Below are positions 26,639-34,428 of a DNA stretch of 64,000 nucleotides, piece after piece. The notes under the pieces are model-generated. The model had not been told where the DNA came from. It saw nothing but the letters and a program-made list of their open reading frames with translations, and ran no database searches. The translations under genes were made by a program, and so were the position numbers. Source of the stretch: JAEXOD01 sp963667875 (GTDB taxonomy: Bacteria > Bacteroidota > Ignavibacteria > Ignavibacteriales > Melioribacteraceae); contig CAXXGC010000003.1 in assembly GCA_963667875.2 (NCBI GenBank), positions 310,001-374,000 of the forward strand, in the 5' to 3' direction. Within the stretch, counting starts at the first letter, position 1, and the number at the start of each line of letters is the position of its first letter.

Positions 26639-28384
26639 TTACCTTATAAAACTAACCCTAAAAAGAGAACCTTCTTCTTTTTTGCTTTTAACATTAATAG
26701 TAGCGTTGTTAATTTCGCAATAATTTTTTACTATCGCTAAACCAAGTCCATTTCCGTCAAAACGGCGTGTATAACCTGACTCTTCTTGCATAAATGGGGA
26801 AAATAATTGTTTTTGGAATTCTTCTGAAATTCCGACTCCTGTATCTAATACCTCAACAACCAAATTTACCTGGTCTTCATCTTTTACTGTTATTTGAACA
26901 TTTCCTTTATCTGTAAATTTTATAGCATTATCTATTAAGTTTACAAAAATTTGAGTAAAACTATATTCATCGGCAAATAAATCCAAATGATCGGTTTCGT
27001 ACGAAATGTTGAAATTTAGATTTTTGCCTGCAGCCTTTAATTCATATTCGCTGAATATACTATCCAATATTCTTTTTAGGTTAATGGTTCCAAAGTTCGG
27101 GGAGTATGATTTTGTCTGGATTTCGGACATATTTAATATTAAATCAATTGTACGTATCAATCTATTTGTTGATACATTAATAGCAGAAAAATAATTTTGA
27201 ATTTCTTCAACCGATTCTACTTTTGGTCCATCAATATAATCTTTAATTAACGAAATGTAACTCAAAATTCCGTAAAGGGGAGATCTTATTTCGTGCGACA
27301 TTTGAGCCAGAAAAGCCGATTTAAGTTTTTCGGATCTTTCAGCATTTTCTTTTGCGGCCATAATTTGCGATTCATAAAGTATCCTATCGGTTATATCAAT
27401 TCCAATAGCAAGATAATTCATGATATTGCCGTCATTATCATAAAATGCCAAATTAGTCCACTGCTGCCATTTCATATCTCCCTCAGGATCTGTAAATACC
27501 TGTTCGTGAGTTTCAATAGGATTTTGTGGGGAAAGTCTCTTTATTCTGTTAATTGCAAAATCTTTTTTACTTTGCAAATCTATAAAATCGTAGTATTTTT
27601 TACCTATAAGTGTCTCTTTTTTAGCTTTCATAAACGAGCACAAAGCAGGATTAACATAAGTTAATGTACCATCAATTTCAAACGAACATATTTGAACAGG
27701 ATTATTTTCAGTAAAACTTCTGAATCTTTTTTCGTTTTCCCTTAAACTAACAATTGCCAATTCTTTTTCGGTAATGTCTTGTACAATTATTGCAAAATAA
27801 TCAAGCTTACCATCTTTATTATAAACTGAACGTGTTGCAACAGATGCGGAAATGAGACTGCCATTTTTTTTATAAAACTTTTCTTCAATATCAAATTCGG
27901 AAATTTCATTATTTAAAAGTTTGTTAAAAACATGGTTTTTATCTTCCATACTTTTTGGTAATATTATTTCCCGCAATGGTTTTATTAATAACTCTTCTCT
28001 TTTATATCCTAACATTTCAGCAAATTTAGCGTTAAAATGAATCAGCTTAAAATTGATATCAAGGATAACAAATCCAACAATAGGAATTTCAAAAAAAGTA
28101 CGAAATTTGTTTTCACTTTCTTTTAATAATAATTCAGCCTTAATTTTTTCATTAATTTCATCTTTTAACTTATTGTTAATTTTTTCTAATTCGGCTGTGC
28201 GGTTTTTTACTGCTTGTTTTAAATAAATATTGGTTTCAAATAAAGAGGCGGAATTAACATTATAATCTATACCTTGTTCAATACGGTTGATTAACGATTC
28301 CTTAATTTTTACCTGTTTTGAAAGTTCTTTATTAAGTTCTTTTATTTTTTCTTCTAAACTATTTATATATTCATTCTCTGTCAT
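26639..28384 (-). CDS. PAS-domain histidine kinase, soluble
   Basis: The 581-residue product has an N-terminal coiled coil (to about 85) and two PAS domains (about 90-215 and 220-345, the first with ILDINFKLIHFNAKFAEMLGY). HisKA with LAQMSHEIRSPLYGIL and HATPase with N-box IFVNLIDNAIKFTD, G1 DTGVGIS and G2 GNGLGLAIVKNY follow. There is no membrane segment, so it senses in the cytoplasm. I chose the ATG at 28384 because AAGGGA precedes it. The start is 10 nt after the FIST gene stop, so the two are one operon. No receiver partner is adjacent. Confidence 0.88.
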   Translation of the reverse strand: MTENEYINSLEEKIKELNKELSKQVKIKESLINRIEQGIDYNVNSASLFETNIYLKQAVKNRTAELEKINNKLKDEINEKIKAELLLKESENKFRTFFEIPIVGFVILDINFKLIHFNAKFAEMLGYKREELLIKPLREIILPKSMEDKNHVFNKLLNNEISEFDIEEKFYKKNGSLISASVATRSVYNKDGKLDYFAIIVQDITEKELAIVSLRENEKRFRSFTENNPVQICSFEIDGTLTYVNPALCSFMKAKKETLIGKKYYDFIDLQSKKDFAINRIKRLSPQNPIETHEQVFTDPEGDMKWQQWTNLAFYDNDGNIMNYLAIGIDITDRILYESQIMAAKENAERSEKLKSAFLAQMSHEIRSPLYGILSYISLIKDYIDGPKVESVEEIQNYFSAINVSTNRLIRTIDLILNMSEIQTKSYSPNFGTINLKRILDSIFSEYELKAAGKNLNFNISYETDHLDLFADEYSFTQIFVNLIDNAIKFTDKGNVQITVKDEDQVNLVVEVLDTGVGISEEFQKQLFSPFMQEESGYTRRFDGNGLGLAIVKNYCEINNATINVKSKKEEGSLFRVSFIR

Positions 28385-28394
28385 AAAAATCCCT

Positions 28395-29513
28395 TTATAA
28401 ACCAAAAGCAATTCCAGTCATTGTTTGGTTTACATGAATAGAATCACATTGTTCACCATAAGTGCTAAAGCCAATAAAATTTTCTTTTGCAAGTATGTTA
28501 TTAATATCTTTTTCCAAATCATTACTTTCAATTTCAATTCTGCGTAATATGCAGTCAAATGCAATAATTAAACTAATATTGCCAAGCATGCTTTTCAGAT
28601 CTGTAATTTTATCAATTAAATCGGTTTTAATATCTTTGCCAATTGCCAGCGTTAGTACGGTTCCAACATCTAAGGAACATAAAAATGAAAGACTTAAGTC
28701 ATCATTCATCTGTGCTATAGCTCGTACATACCAATCGTAACCAACTTTTATCATTAAAGGATGTTTTGCAAAAACCGATGTATTTAAATCCCTTACGGTT
28801 AAACCTAACATGTTGGCATATTCAATAGCAGCTTTTTCTGCATTTAATTCATATACTATTCTTTCTTTATAATCTGCTTCCGTTACAATTAGTTTTTTAT
28901 CGGTTGGTATAAAATGATGTGTTTTAAAAGTTAAAAATGCTGCTTTGCTTTCAATTATTAATAACGAAGCAAAATTTGATAAAAATTCTCCGTCATTATA
29001 AACAAAAGTTTTTTCCATCTTTAAATCATCGCCGCTGGAACCGCCAATAATTTCCATTGGGTAAAAACTTTTACTTAAATTAAATATAAACTTGTCCTCC
29101 AGTTTTGATAATCCATCTATTAAAAGCAACCCTACAAATTTATTTGGATTAACAGAAAAACCGGAATTTTTTTCCTTAAAAGAAGTTACAAGTTTATCCG
29201 ATTTTTCAATATCAAATTGAGAGATATTGGGAATATTAATTAAATTAAATGATGCAGAATTGCCGGATATGCTGACTGCAGTTATTCCATCCTTAATGTA
29301 ACCAGTTGATCCAATTTCACCTGCAGTAGTGCATGCAAAGACCAAAACATTTTGGAAAGTCAATTTAATTTCTTTTGCCAAAATTGGACAATTATAATTT
29401 GACGAACAAAACATTATAACAACACCAATATTTTCCTGGAAAATTTGGCTGTATATTTCATTGATTGCTTGATGTTCGTTTGGGTTAACGGTGCAGGCTC
29501 GTTTTATTTTCAT
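28395..29513 (-). CDS. FIST-domain sensor protein
   Basis: The 372-residue product has FIST_N (about 1-205) and FIST_C (about 210-360) signatures. These include VIMFCSSNYNCPILAKEI, VFACTTAGEIGSTGYIKDG, GGSSGDDLKMEKTFVYNDG and the late FIGFSTYGEQCDSIHVNQTM. FIST is described as a small-ligand sensory domain that often works with kinases. Here it is encoded directly upstream of the PAS kinase, which suggests it feeds that kinase. No enzyme motif is seen. Confidence 0.88.
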   Translation of the reverse strand: MKIKRACTVNPNEHQAINEIYSQIFQENIGVVIMFCSSNYNCPILAKEIKLTFQNVLVFACTTAGEIGSTGYIKDGITAVSISGNSASFNLINIPNISQFDIEKSDKLVTSFKEKNSGFSVNPNKFVGLLLIDGLSKLEDKFIFNLSKSFYPMEIIGGSSGDDLKMEKTFVYNDGEFLSNFASLLIIESKAAFLTFKTHHFIPTDKKLIVTEADYKERIVYELNAEKAAIEYANMLGLTVRDLNTSVFAKHPLMIKVGYDWYVRAIAQMNDDLSLSFLCSLDVGTVLTLAIGKDIKTDLIDKITDLKSMLGNISLIIAFDCILRRIEIESNDLEKDINNILAKENFIGFSTYGEQCDSIHVNQTMTGIAFGL

Positions 29514-29651
29514 TTAAATATCATAATTTTATTAATTTAATATTATTGAGAATTAATATTGCATTCTAGCAATTATTAAATTAATTGATTTTTTAGATAT
29601 TTCAAAATAAAAAGAAAAAATTATGGTGTAATAATACTGCTGCAAAGGTGA

Positions 29652-30291
29652 ATGTTGCATAAGTAAGCCATAAATATAGACGATGGGGCTTATTATAATT
29701 AAAGATAAATAATTGAATATTTAAAAATAATAGAATTATTTATATGGGTTAAAGCCTAAATAATTCGCTGTTTGCCTCCCCCCCGCCATTAATAGACTGT
29801 TTTAAAATTGGGGAATGGCACATTTTCTGTTAATTTTCATTATCGTCCACTATTATTATGCTTAGGTTAAAACCCAATATTTTCTTTTTCCAGATCCCCA
29901 GCTTAAAAGCTGGGGTTATTTAAAAACCTTCTAACTTATTGTAACAACTTTAGTTATAGCTTTACTATTCCCATACAAGCACTTCGGAGAAGTGCCATGT
30001 TTGTAATAACGCGCACCCCACCAACCACCAGCACGGCAGAGCCGTGCCACCTACGGATATATTATCCCCAATTTTCACACAACTTAATGGCGGGGTTATA
30101 AAACCAACAACTTATTATAAAATAGACATATATTGGTTGTGTCTTATTTTAAATAACCTCGACTTTTTTAAGTCGGGGGTTGAGGATAAATACGATATGG
30201 GCTTTAGCTCAAGATTTGTTTAAATGTAATATAACTCCGATTACATTTATCAATTCAGTTCTTAAAAAAAAACAATTTACTTATGCGGCAC
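29652..30291. repeat. MITE-like composite element with ATGYCGCATAA inverted ends (B)
   Basis: ATGTTGCATAAGTAAG (from 29652) faces TTTACTTATGCGGCA (to about 30290). Inside are a minus-oriented hairpin module (CCCCAGCTTAAAAGCTGGGG at 29895-29914), a double-hairpin repeat (29967-30068), and a plus-oriented module (ACCTCGACTTTTTTAAGTCG then GGGCTTTAGCTC to 30212). The two outer modules are inverted copies of each other, so the whole resembles a composite of two smaller elements. This fills most of the 1.07-kb gap upstream of the FIST gene. No protein gene is supported there. Confidence 0.55.
29967..30068 (-). repeat. Double-hairpin dispersed repeat (copy at 30.0 kb)
   Basis: Two hairpins, GCACTTCGGAGAAGTGC and GCACGGCAGAGCCGTGC, are separated by a spacer containing CATGTTTGTAATAACGCG. 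The element is flanked by ATTCCCATACAA and by ATATATTATCCCC. The same layout occurs at 41053, 41377 and 49576. Confidence 0.7.
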
Positions 30292-30308
30292 TGACCAACA
30301 GAGTATAA

Positions 30309-30343
30309 AAAAAGAGGCTGCCCAATATGAACAGCCTCTTTTT
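30309..30343. terminator. Bidirectional terminator-type hairpin
   Basis: AAAAAGAGGCTG pairs with CAGCCTCTTTTT (12-bp stem, 11-nt loop), with T runs on both strands. On the minus strand it lies 27 nt beyond the stop codon of the sorting-domain remnant at 30370, so it may be the old terminator of that lost gene. Confidence 0.75.
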
Positions 30344-30369
30344 AAAGCAGTAACACAAATGAATTATTT

Positions 30370-30414
30370 TTATTTGATAAGCGTCATTTTGCGGGTAGAT
30401 ACAAAGTTTTTAGC
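30370..30414 (-). pseudogene. Remnant of a type IX sorting domain (last 14 codons of a lost gene)
   Basis: The minus strand reads AKNFVSTRKMTLIK and then a stop. This is almost the same as the end of the cytochrome at 32251 (ADNFVSTRKMMLIK) and is similar at the DNA level as well. Upstream of it the reading frame is unrelated sequence, and no secreted protein gene is present. It is followed by its own terminator-like hairpin. It appears to be the tail of a deleted or displaced secreted-protein gene. Confidence 0.6.
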
Positions 30415-30457
30415 TCTACATATCATTAACTATAGCCGCCATACAATTTAAAATAAA

Positions 30458-30486
30458 AAAACCGCAGTAAAAAGCACCGCGGTTTT
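30458..30486 (-). terminator. Terminator-type hairpin left of the DUF1670 pair
   Basis: AAAACCGC (30458-30465) pairs with GCGGTTTT (30479-30486), with a 13-nt loop. On the minus strand it is followed by a longer T run (TTTTTTTATTTT). It would stop transcription leaving the DUF1670 region leftwards. Confidence 0.6.
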
Positions 30487-30588
30487 AATTCATAATTTAT
30501 AATTCACAATTCATAATTATTTATAGTTAGTCTCATTTGATACCAAAGGAAAAGTTAATTAAATTACAAATAAAATTCCGAGGTACTA

Positions 30589-31383
30589 ATGGACTCAAAT
30601 TTTCAAGAACGGATGGAAAGCAAAAGCATACGTGCATCCATCATTAACAGTATTTCAAAAGATTTTAACTTAACCCCAATACTTGCAGAGGCTTATTTTA
30701 CTCAAATCAAGGAGTATTTTCAAGAACATTCCGATATTCAACTAACTTCCGGTCAAGTACATTATCTTGCAATAGATGACAGAGAACCTGCCGGTAAACC
30801 TGTTTCAAGTTGCAGAAAAGTATCTGTTCTTTTAACTCTGCACAATCCAAGTGCAGATCTATCTACTTATAAAAACAAAGGATTATCCGGTCTTAGACAA
30901 GCTAGGCTGCTTCGTATTACAAAAGAGGCTATTGAACAAGGGGCTCTCCTTTCTTATGAAGATATTGCCTTCTTACTAACAACATCAGTAATTACTGTTA
31001 AACGTGATGTCGCTGATATTAGACGAAATGGCCTTGTTATTCCTACTCGCGGCTGGATTCATGACATGGGTAGAGGAACTACTCATAAAACTGAAATTCT
31101 TTCTCTTTATTTGAGAGGTTACCAATTCTCCGAGATTGAAGCAAGAACTCATCATTCCGAAAAAGCTGTTCAACGATATATTCAAGATTTTGCAAGAATT
31201 ATTATTCTAAACCAAAAAGAAATGAATATTGACCAAATTAGAATTGCCACCGGCTTTTCAAATCGGCTTATTCAAGAATATATTGACCTGTTCCACAAGT
31301 ACAAAGATCTGCAAAATCCACAACTTACAGCCATTTTTGAGGCTATTAAAAAAAAATATGGCGGGGATCAAAATGAATATTAA
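30589..31383 (+). CDS. DUF1670-family protein A
   Basis: The 264-residue product is recognised by pattern as DUF1670: SGQVHYLAIDDREPAGKPV, CRKVSVLLTL, EQGALLSYEDIAFLL, IPTRGWIHDMGRGTTHKTEI, THHSEKAVQRYIQDF and FSNRLIQEYIDLF. It contains two helix-turn-helix-like segments (about 125-150, and 185-205 with SEIEARTHHSEKAVQRYI), so DNA binding is likely. The family function is not known. The ATG at 30589 is preceded by GAGG. It overlaps the second DUF1670 gene by 11 nt. Leu codons CTT and T-ending codons are commoner than in flanking genes, which suggests transfer. Confidence 0.75.
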   Translation: MDSNFQERMESKSIRASIINSISKDFNLTPILAEAYFTQIKEYFQEHSDIQLTSGQVHYLAIDDREPAGKPVSSCRKVSVLLTLHNPSADLSTYKNKGLSGLRQARLLRITKEAIEQGALLSYEDIAFLLTTSVITVKRDVADIRRNGLVIPTRGWIHDMGRGTTHKTEILSLYLRGYQFSEIEARTHHSEKAVQRYIQDFARIIILNQKEMNIDQIRIATGFSNRLIQEYIDLFHKYKDLQNPQLTAIFEAIKKKYGGDQNEY

Positions 31384-32185
31384 TCATAGCTTAAAATTTA
31401 CCCCTAGAGATACCCGTGATCATTCAAATAAGGCTATTTCAGTAAGAAGATCCAATAGGTTAAAAGGTAAAACTCTTAAACATATTCTTATTGATCGCTT
31501 TCTTAATTTGTATGGTTTTGAAAAAGGCGAAATTGTTGCAACCGCTATTATTTCTGATATTCTTAATATCATTGAACAATTTTATCTTTTCCATGACCAT
31601 TCTTTCCTAAAGGAAGGTCAATTTGTTTGGCTGGCTCCCCCAATTGATGAATTTCCGCAAAAGGCTAAAACTATGGCTCAAACTAAGCTTATTCCTATTA
31701 TTCTCGATTTTATTACTACTTCTGATCTTGAAGATATGAAAATACCTCTTCATCATAGAGAAGTTAGAATTAAAAAATGCGAAAGATGGACTAATCAAGC
31801 CTTTGACCAAGGTGCTTTACTTTCAAATCTTGATTTGGCTACTCTTTTACATGTAAATGAAAACTCTGCTGCGGAATATGTTAGAGAATATTATAGTCTT
31901 TATGGTATACACTTACCCACAAGAGGTAATGTTCAACTTATTGGTGGTGGACAAACTCATAAACAAATTATTATTGCTGATTATTTGAATGGTTATACTA
32001 CGCCTAAAATTTGTCTAAGAACTAATCATTCTAAAGAAGCAGTTGAACGCTATATTAGAGATTTTCTCGCTGTCCAACTGCTTCATAGTAAATTTGATAG
32101 TATTGAAACTATTTCTTTGGTTACTAGACTCTCAAAAAGAGTCGTTCAACAATATATTGATTTGATACCTATTGATTCTTTTTGA
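31373..32185 (+). CDS. DUF1670-family protein B (divergent paralogue)
   Basis: The 270-residue product shares the second half of protein A segment by segment: DQGALLSNLDLATLLHVN, LPTRGNVQLIGGGQTHKQI, TNHSKEAVERYIRDF and LSKRVVQQYIDL. The N-terminal half differs (basic residues 1-40, then a helical part), so the two probably form a heteromeric pair. I chose the ATG at 31373, preceded by GGGG at good spacing and overlapping protein A by 11 nt; a longer frame to 31229 lacks support. Several GATACC half-sites lie just downstream, plausible operators. Confidence 0.7.
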   Translation: MNINHSLKFTPRDTRDHSNKAISVRRSNRLKGKTLKHILIDRFLNLYGFEKGEIVATAIISDILNIIEQFYLFHDHSFLKEGQFVWLAPPIDEFPQKAKTMAQTKLIPIILDFITTSDLEDMKIPLHHREVRIKKCERWTNQAFDQGALLSNLDLATLLHVNENSAAEYVREYYSLYGIHLPTRGNVQLIGGGQTHKQIIIADYLNGYTTPKICLRTNHSKEAVERYIRDFLAVQLLHSKFDSIETISLVTRLSKRVVQQYIDLIPIDSF

Positions 32186-32250
32186 TCTTTATATTATTTT
32201 ATTTCCTCTTTTCGGTATCTTTTGATACCTTACTTCGGTATCATTTGAAA

Positions 32251-33786
32251 CTATTTGATAAGCATCATTTTGCGTGTTGAAACAAAGTTATCAGCTTCAA
32301 TTTTAAAGAAATAAATTCCTGATGCATTATTTCCAGCATTCCATGTTACATTGTATACACCTGATGACATTTGTTGATCAACAAGAGTATTAACAACTTT
32401 GCCAAGAGCATCGTAAATTATTAATCTTACATTTGATGCTTTAGGAATTGTAAATTTAATTGTAGTTGAAGGATTAAAAGGATTAGGATAATTTTGACTT
32501 AAACTAAACTGAGTTGGTAATTCTGATTCGACTTCAATCATAGAAGTAGGAGTAAAGTTTGCAATAGCGTCTTCTAATAGCTTTTTAACTAATTTAGTAT
32601 TATGAATACCAAAACTTCCTTCATTTGTTGCTGCTTTGTAATTATAATTAGCAGCTTTAAATTCAAAAGTTAATGAATCGGCCGAATTAGCCACTTCAAG
32701 TTCAGCTTTTAAAGTTGTTAACAAACCTTTAATTACAGTTTGAGTTCCACGGTAATCAAATCTTTTTTCGTGATTTGAAGTGTCAACAGTTGCTAAATAA
32801 TCGGTATGACATTCTTCGCAAGCTTCTGTTCTTGGTTCAAATTGATGTCCTGTAACAGCAGGCTGAGTTTCTGAAATATATGGTGAAGTATGTACGTGAC
32901 AAGTTACACATCTTTCTTGCAAATAAGTGTGTGTTGAGTTTTGATATGTTTGTCCGGCATACTGATAACCGAAGAAAGGAGAACCTGAATAAGCATCACT
33001 TGTATTGTGGGTTGGATTTGAATTTACATTTACGCTGTCTGTAATACCGGTTGTATGACAAACATCACATACTATTTGTCCTTGTTGTGAAACACGTAAA
33101 TTACCCGGGTTTCCATTACCGTGTGGATCATGGCATGTAACGCATGTAATTATTTCCAACTCGCCATTAGGCACAAAATTAGTATAATCGTATGTTGGAT
33201 TTGCTAAATATTCAATAAAATCCTGAGCATAATGGCATTTAAAACATTTGCCTCTTGTAGCTCTGTTTTGTAATGAAGCCGGTGTTCCGCTTGCATGAGC
33301 AGATTGCTGCCAATTGGAAAGATAAGGATGATGAGTTCCTTCGTGACATTTGCCGCAATTTTCGGCAGAATAATCGTTTGGTGTTGTCATGTGCGAAAAA
33401 TCGATTGTTCTTCCTGACGTTCCTTTTGGACCATGGCAGGATTCGCATTGAACGTTTTTAACTCTGTCAAAGTTAGTTTGGTCAGCAATTAACCAAGTTT
33501 GGTTTGGATTTACGGTTACATACTCATCCGCACCGTAATTAACAGCGTTAAGATCCCAGCCTGTGTTATGGCAGGGAAGGCAGTAACCTTTATAAGATGG
33601 TACAGCGGCCATAGAATCGTGAGCTGTTGCATGGCCTGTTTGCTGCCATAACGCTACTTGATTTGGATGACAAGTTATACAACCTTGTTGAGTTCCGTTA
33701 TTAACACCCAAATAAAAATTTTGAGCATATTGAACTGTACTGAATGCCATTGTAATTATAGCAATTAGTATTAGTTTTTTTAACAT
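32251..33786 (-). CDS. Nine-heme c-type cytochrome with type IX sorting domain
   Basis: The 511-residue product has signal peptide 1-21 (ending QYAQ) and nine CXXCH motifs (CITCH, CLPCH, CESCH, CGKCH, CFKCH, CVTCH, CDVCH, CVTCH, CEECH) between about residues 36 and 328. Many extra His residues could serve as distal heme ligands. The pattern suits a cytochrome c554/NrfA-related electron carrier. The C-terminus (about 425-511) is a type A sorting domain (FSLSQNYPNPFNPSTTIKF, GSGIYFFKI-like, VSTRKMMLIK), so it is secreted across the outer membrane and held at the surface. It is encoded 25 bp downstream of a receiver protein. Electron acceptor unknown. Confidence 0.9.
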   Translation of the reverse strand: MLKKLILIAIITMAFSTVQYAQNFYLGVNNGTQQGCITCHPNQVALWQQTGHATAHDSMAAVPSYKGYCLPCHNTGWDLNAVNYGADEYVTVNPNQTWLIADQTNFDRVKNVQCESCHGPKGTSGRTIDFSHMTTPNDYSAENCGKCHEGTHHPYLSNWQQSAHASGTPASLQNRATRGKCFKCHYAQDFIEYLANPTYDYTNFVPNGELEIITCVTCHDPHGNGNPGNLRVSQQGQIVCDVCHTTGITDSVNVNSNPTHNTSDAYSGSPFFGYQYAGQTYQNSTHTYLQERCVTCHVHTSPYISETQPAVTGHQFEPRTEACEECHTDYLATVDTSNHEKRFDYRGTQTVIKGLLTTLKAELEVANSADSLTFEFKAANYNYKAATNEGSFGIHNTKLVKKLLEDAIANFTPTSMIEVESELPTQFSLSQNYPNPFNPSTTIKFTIPKASNVRLIIYDALGKVVNTLVDQQMSSGVYNVTWNAGNNASGIYFFKIEADNFVSTRKMMLIK

Positions 33787-33811
33787 ATTACCTCCAAGTG
33801 TAATTATTTAA

Positions 33812-34186
33812 TTAATTAAGTTTTAATCTTTTTATTGATTTAATATATTCGCACAATATTTCAGTATTAATTGGTTTTACAGAATAATGAATAACACCAA
33901 TCTGGCTAACTTCTCTCCCTAGTTCAATACTTTCGTTGGAAGTTAAAAATATTATCGAAATATCATCGTACAATTTTTTTACAGACTTTAAAAATAACAA
34001 TGAGTTTGGTTTTGTTAAATCATCATCAATAATTAATAAAGATGGTTTGTTTTTGCATGCTTCCGAAAGTAATTCAAGGGGATCTAAAACTTTGTCGAAA
34101 ATTATTATTTCCGAAAATAGATCAACAATTTCCTCTTGTAAATACTTCCTTAATTCCTTGTCATTGCTAATTAATATAGTTCTCAT
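33812..34186 (-). CDS. Single-domain response regulator
   Basis: This 124-residue receiver domain has no output domain. The phosphoacceptor is Asp54 or Asp55 in LLIIDDDL. The switch Thr is in IIFLTSNE and the conserved Lys in SVKPI. The N-terminal acidic pair is reduced (SNDKE). I chose the ATG at 34186 because the receiver fold begins there. The predicted sigma-54 start of transcription falls about 1 nt upstream, so the message may be leaderless. It precedes the multiheme cytochrome gene and is divergent from the heme-sensor kinase, and so is probably part of that signalling pathway. Confidence 0.8.
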   Translation of the reverse strand: MRTILISNDKELRKYLQEEIVDLFSEIIIFDKVLDPLELLSEACKNKPSLLIIDDDLTKPNSLLFLKSVKKLYDDISIIFLTSNESIELGREVSQIGVIHYSVKPINTEILCEYIKSIKRLKLN

Positions 34187-34197
34187 GCTGTTATTAA

Positions 34198-34214
34198 GGC
34201 AAATCGGGTGCCAA
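34198..34214 (-). promoter_or_regulatory. Sigma-54 (-24/-12) promoter for receiver + cytochrome
   Basis: On the minus strand this reads TTGGCACCCGATTTGCC. It matches the TTGGCAC-N5-TTGC consensus exactly, with GG and GC 12 nt apart. Predicted transcription start about 34187. Confidence 0.82.
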
Positions 34215-34328
34215 AATCTGTTTTGAGCCAAAATCTTGTAAATAAGTAGTTTTTGTCTGGTTTTGTGCTGTTTTAACGGAATATTTTATCTGATATTGCG
34301 TTATTTTGCATATACGGATGTGCGTTTG

Positions 34329-34355
34329 ATGTCACACTGTGACATAAATGTCACA
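34329..34355. promoter_or_regulatory. Palindromic upstream activator site plus third half-site
   Basis: ATGTCACA-C-TGTGACAT (34329-34345) is a perfect 17-bp palindrome, followed by a third ATGTCACA (34348-34355). It is centred about 150 bp upstream of the sigma-54 start, the usual enhancer distance for NtrC-type activators, and about 90 bp in front of the divergent kinase gene. Binding by the product of the gene at 35897 is inferred. Confidence 0.65.
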
Positions 34356-34428
34356 AAAATATTTTTAATATATATTTCGTATTAATTATTTTCGTGTTAA
34401 ATTAGATAAACAATATTAAGAGAAAAAA

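Larger units (their letters stand above)
30530..32251. mobile_element. Candidate 1.7-kb element: DUF1670 pair with imperfect terminal inverted repeats
   Basis: The left end (30530-30553, starting GTCTCATTTGATACC) and the right end read inward on the other strand (32251-32228, starting GTTTCAAATGATACC) match at about 17 of 24 positions. The right end holds further GATACC/GGTATC half-sites, including GGTATCTTTTGATACC. Between them are only the two overlapping DUF1670 genes, whose codon choice (frequent CTT for Leu) differs from the TTA-rich neighbours. The left flank holds a truncated gene tail. The right end touches the stop codon of the cytochrome gene. No transposase or integrase motif is seen. 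Confidence 0.45.

Noticed and set aside
29652..29682. Sigma-54 promoter for the FIST gene (TGGC and TGCA on the minus strand)
   Set aside because: GG and GC are 11 nt apart instead of 12, and the match falls within the repeat end motif.
23220..30068. CRISPR array
   Set aside because: Repeats are dispersed, in both orientations, of differing length, and lack regular spacers. No cas genes are near.
31229..31372. Longer N-terminus for the second DUF1670 protein
   Set aside because: It would overlap the first gene by 155 nt. The ATG at 31373 has a good ribosome site and the usual short overlap.
30530..32251. Prophage or insertion sequence with transposase
   Set aside because: No phage gene, integrase, DDE or HUH motif is seen. 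Only DUF1670 proteins are present, so I call it a candidate element only.
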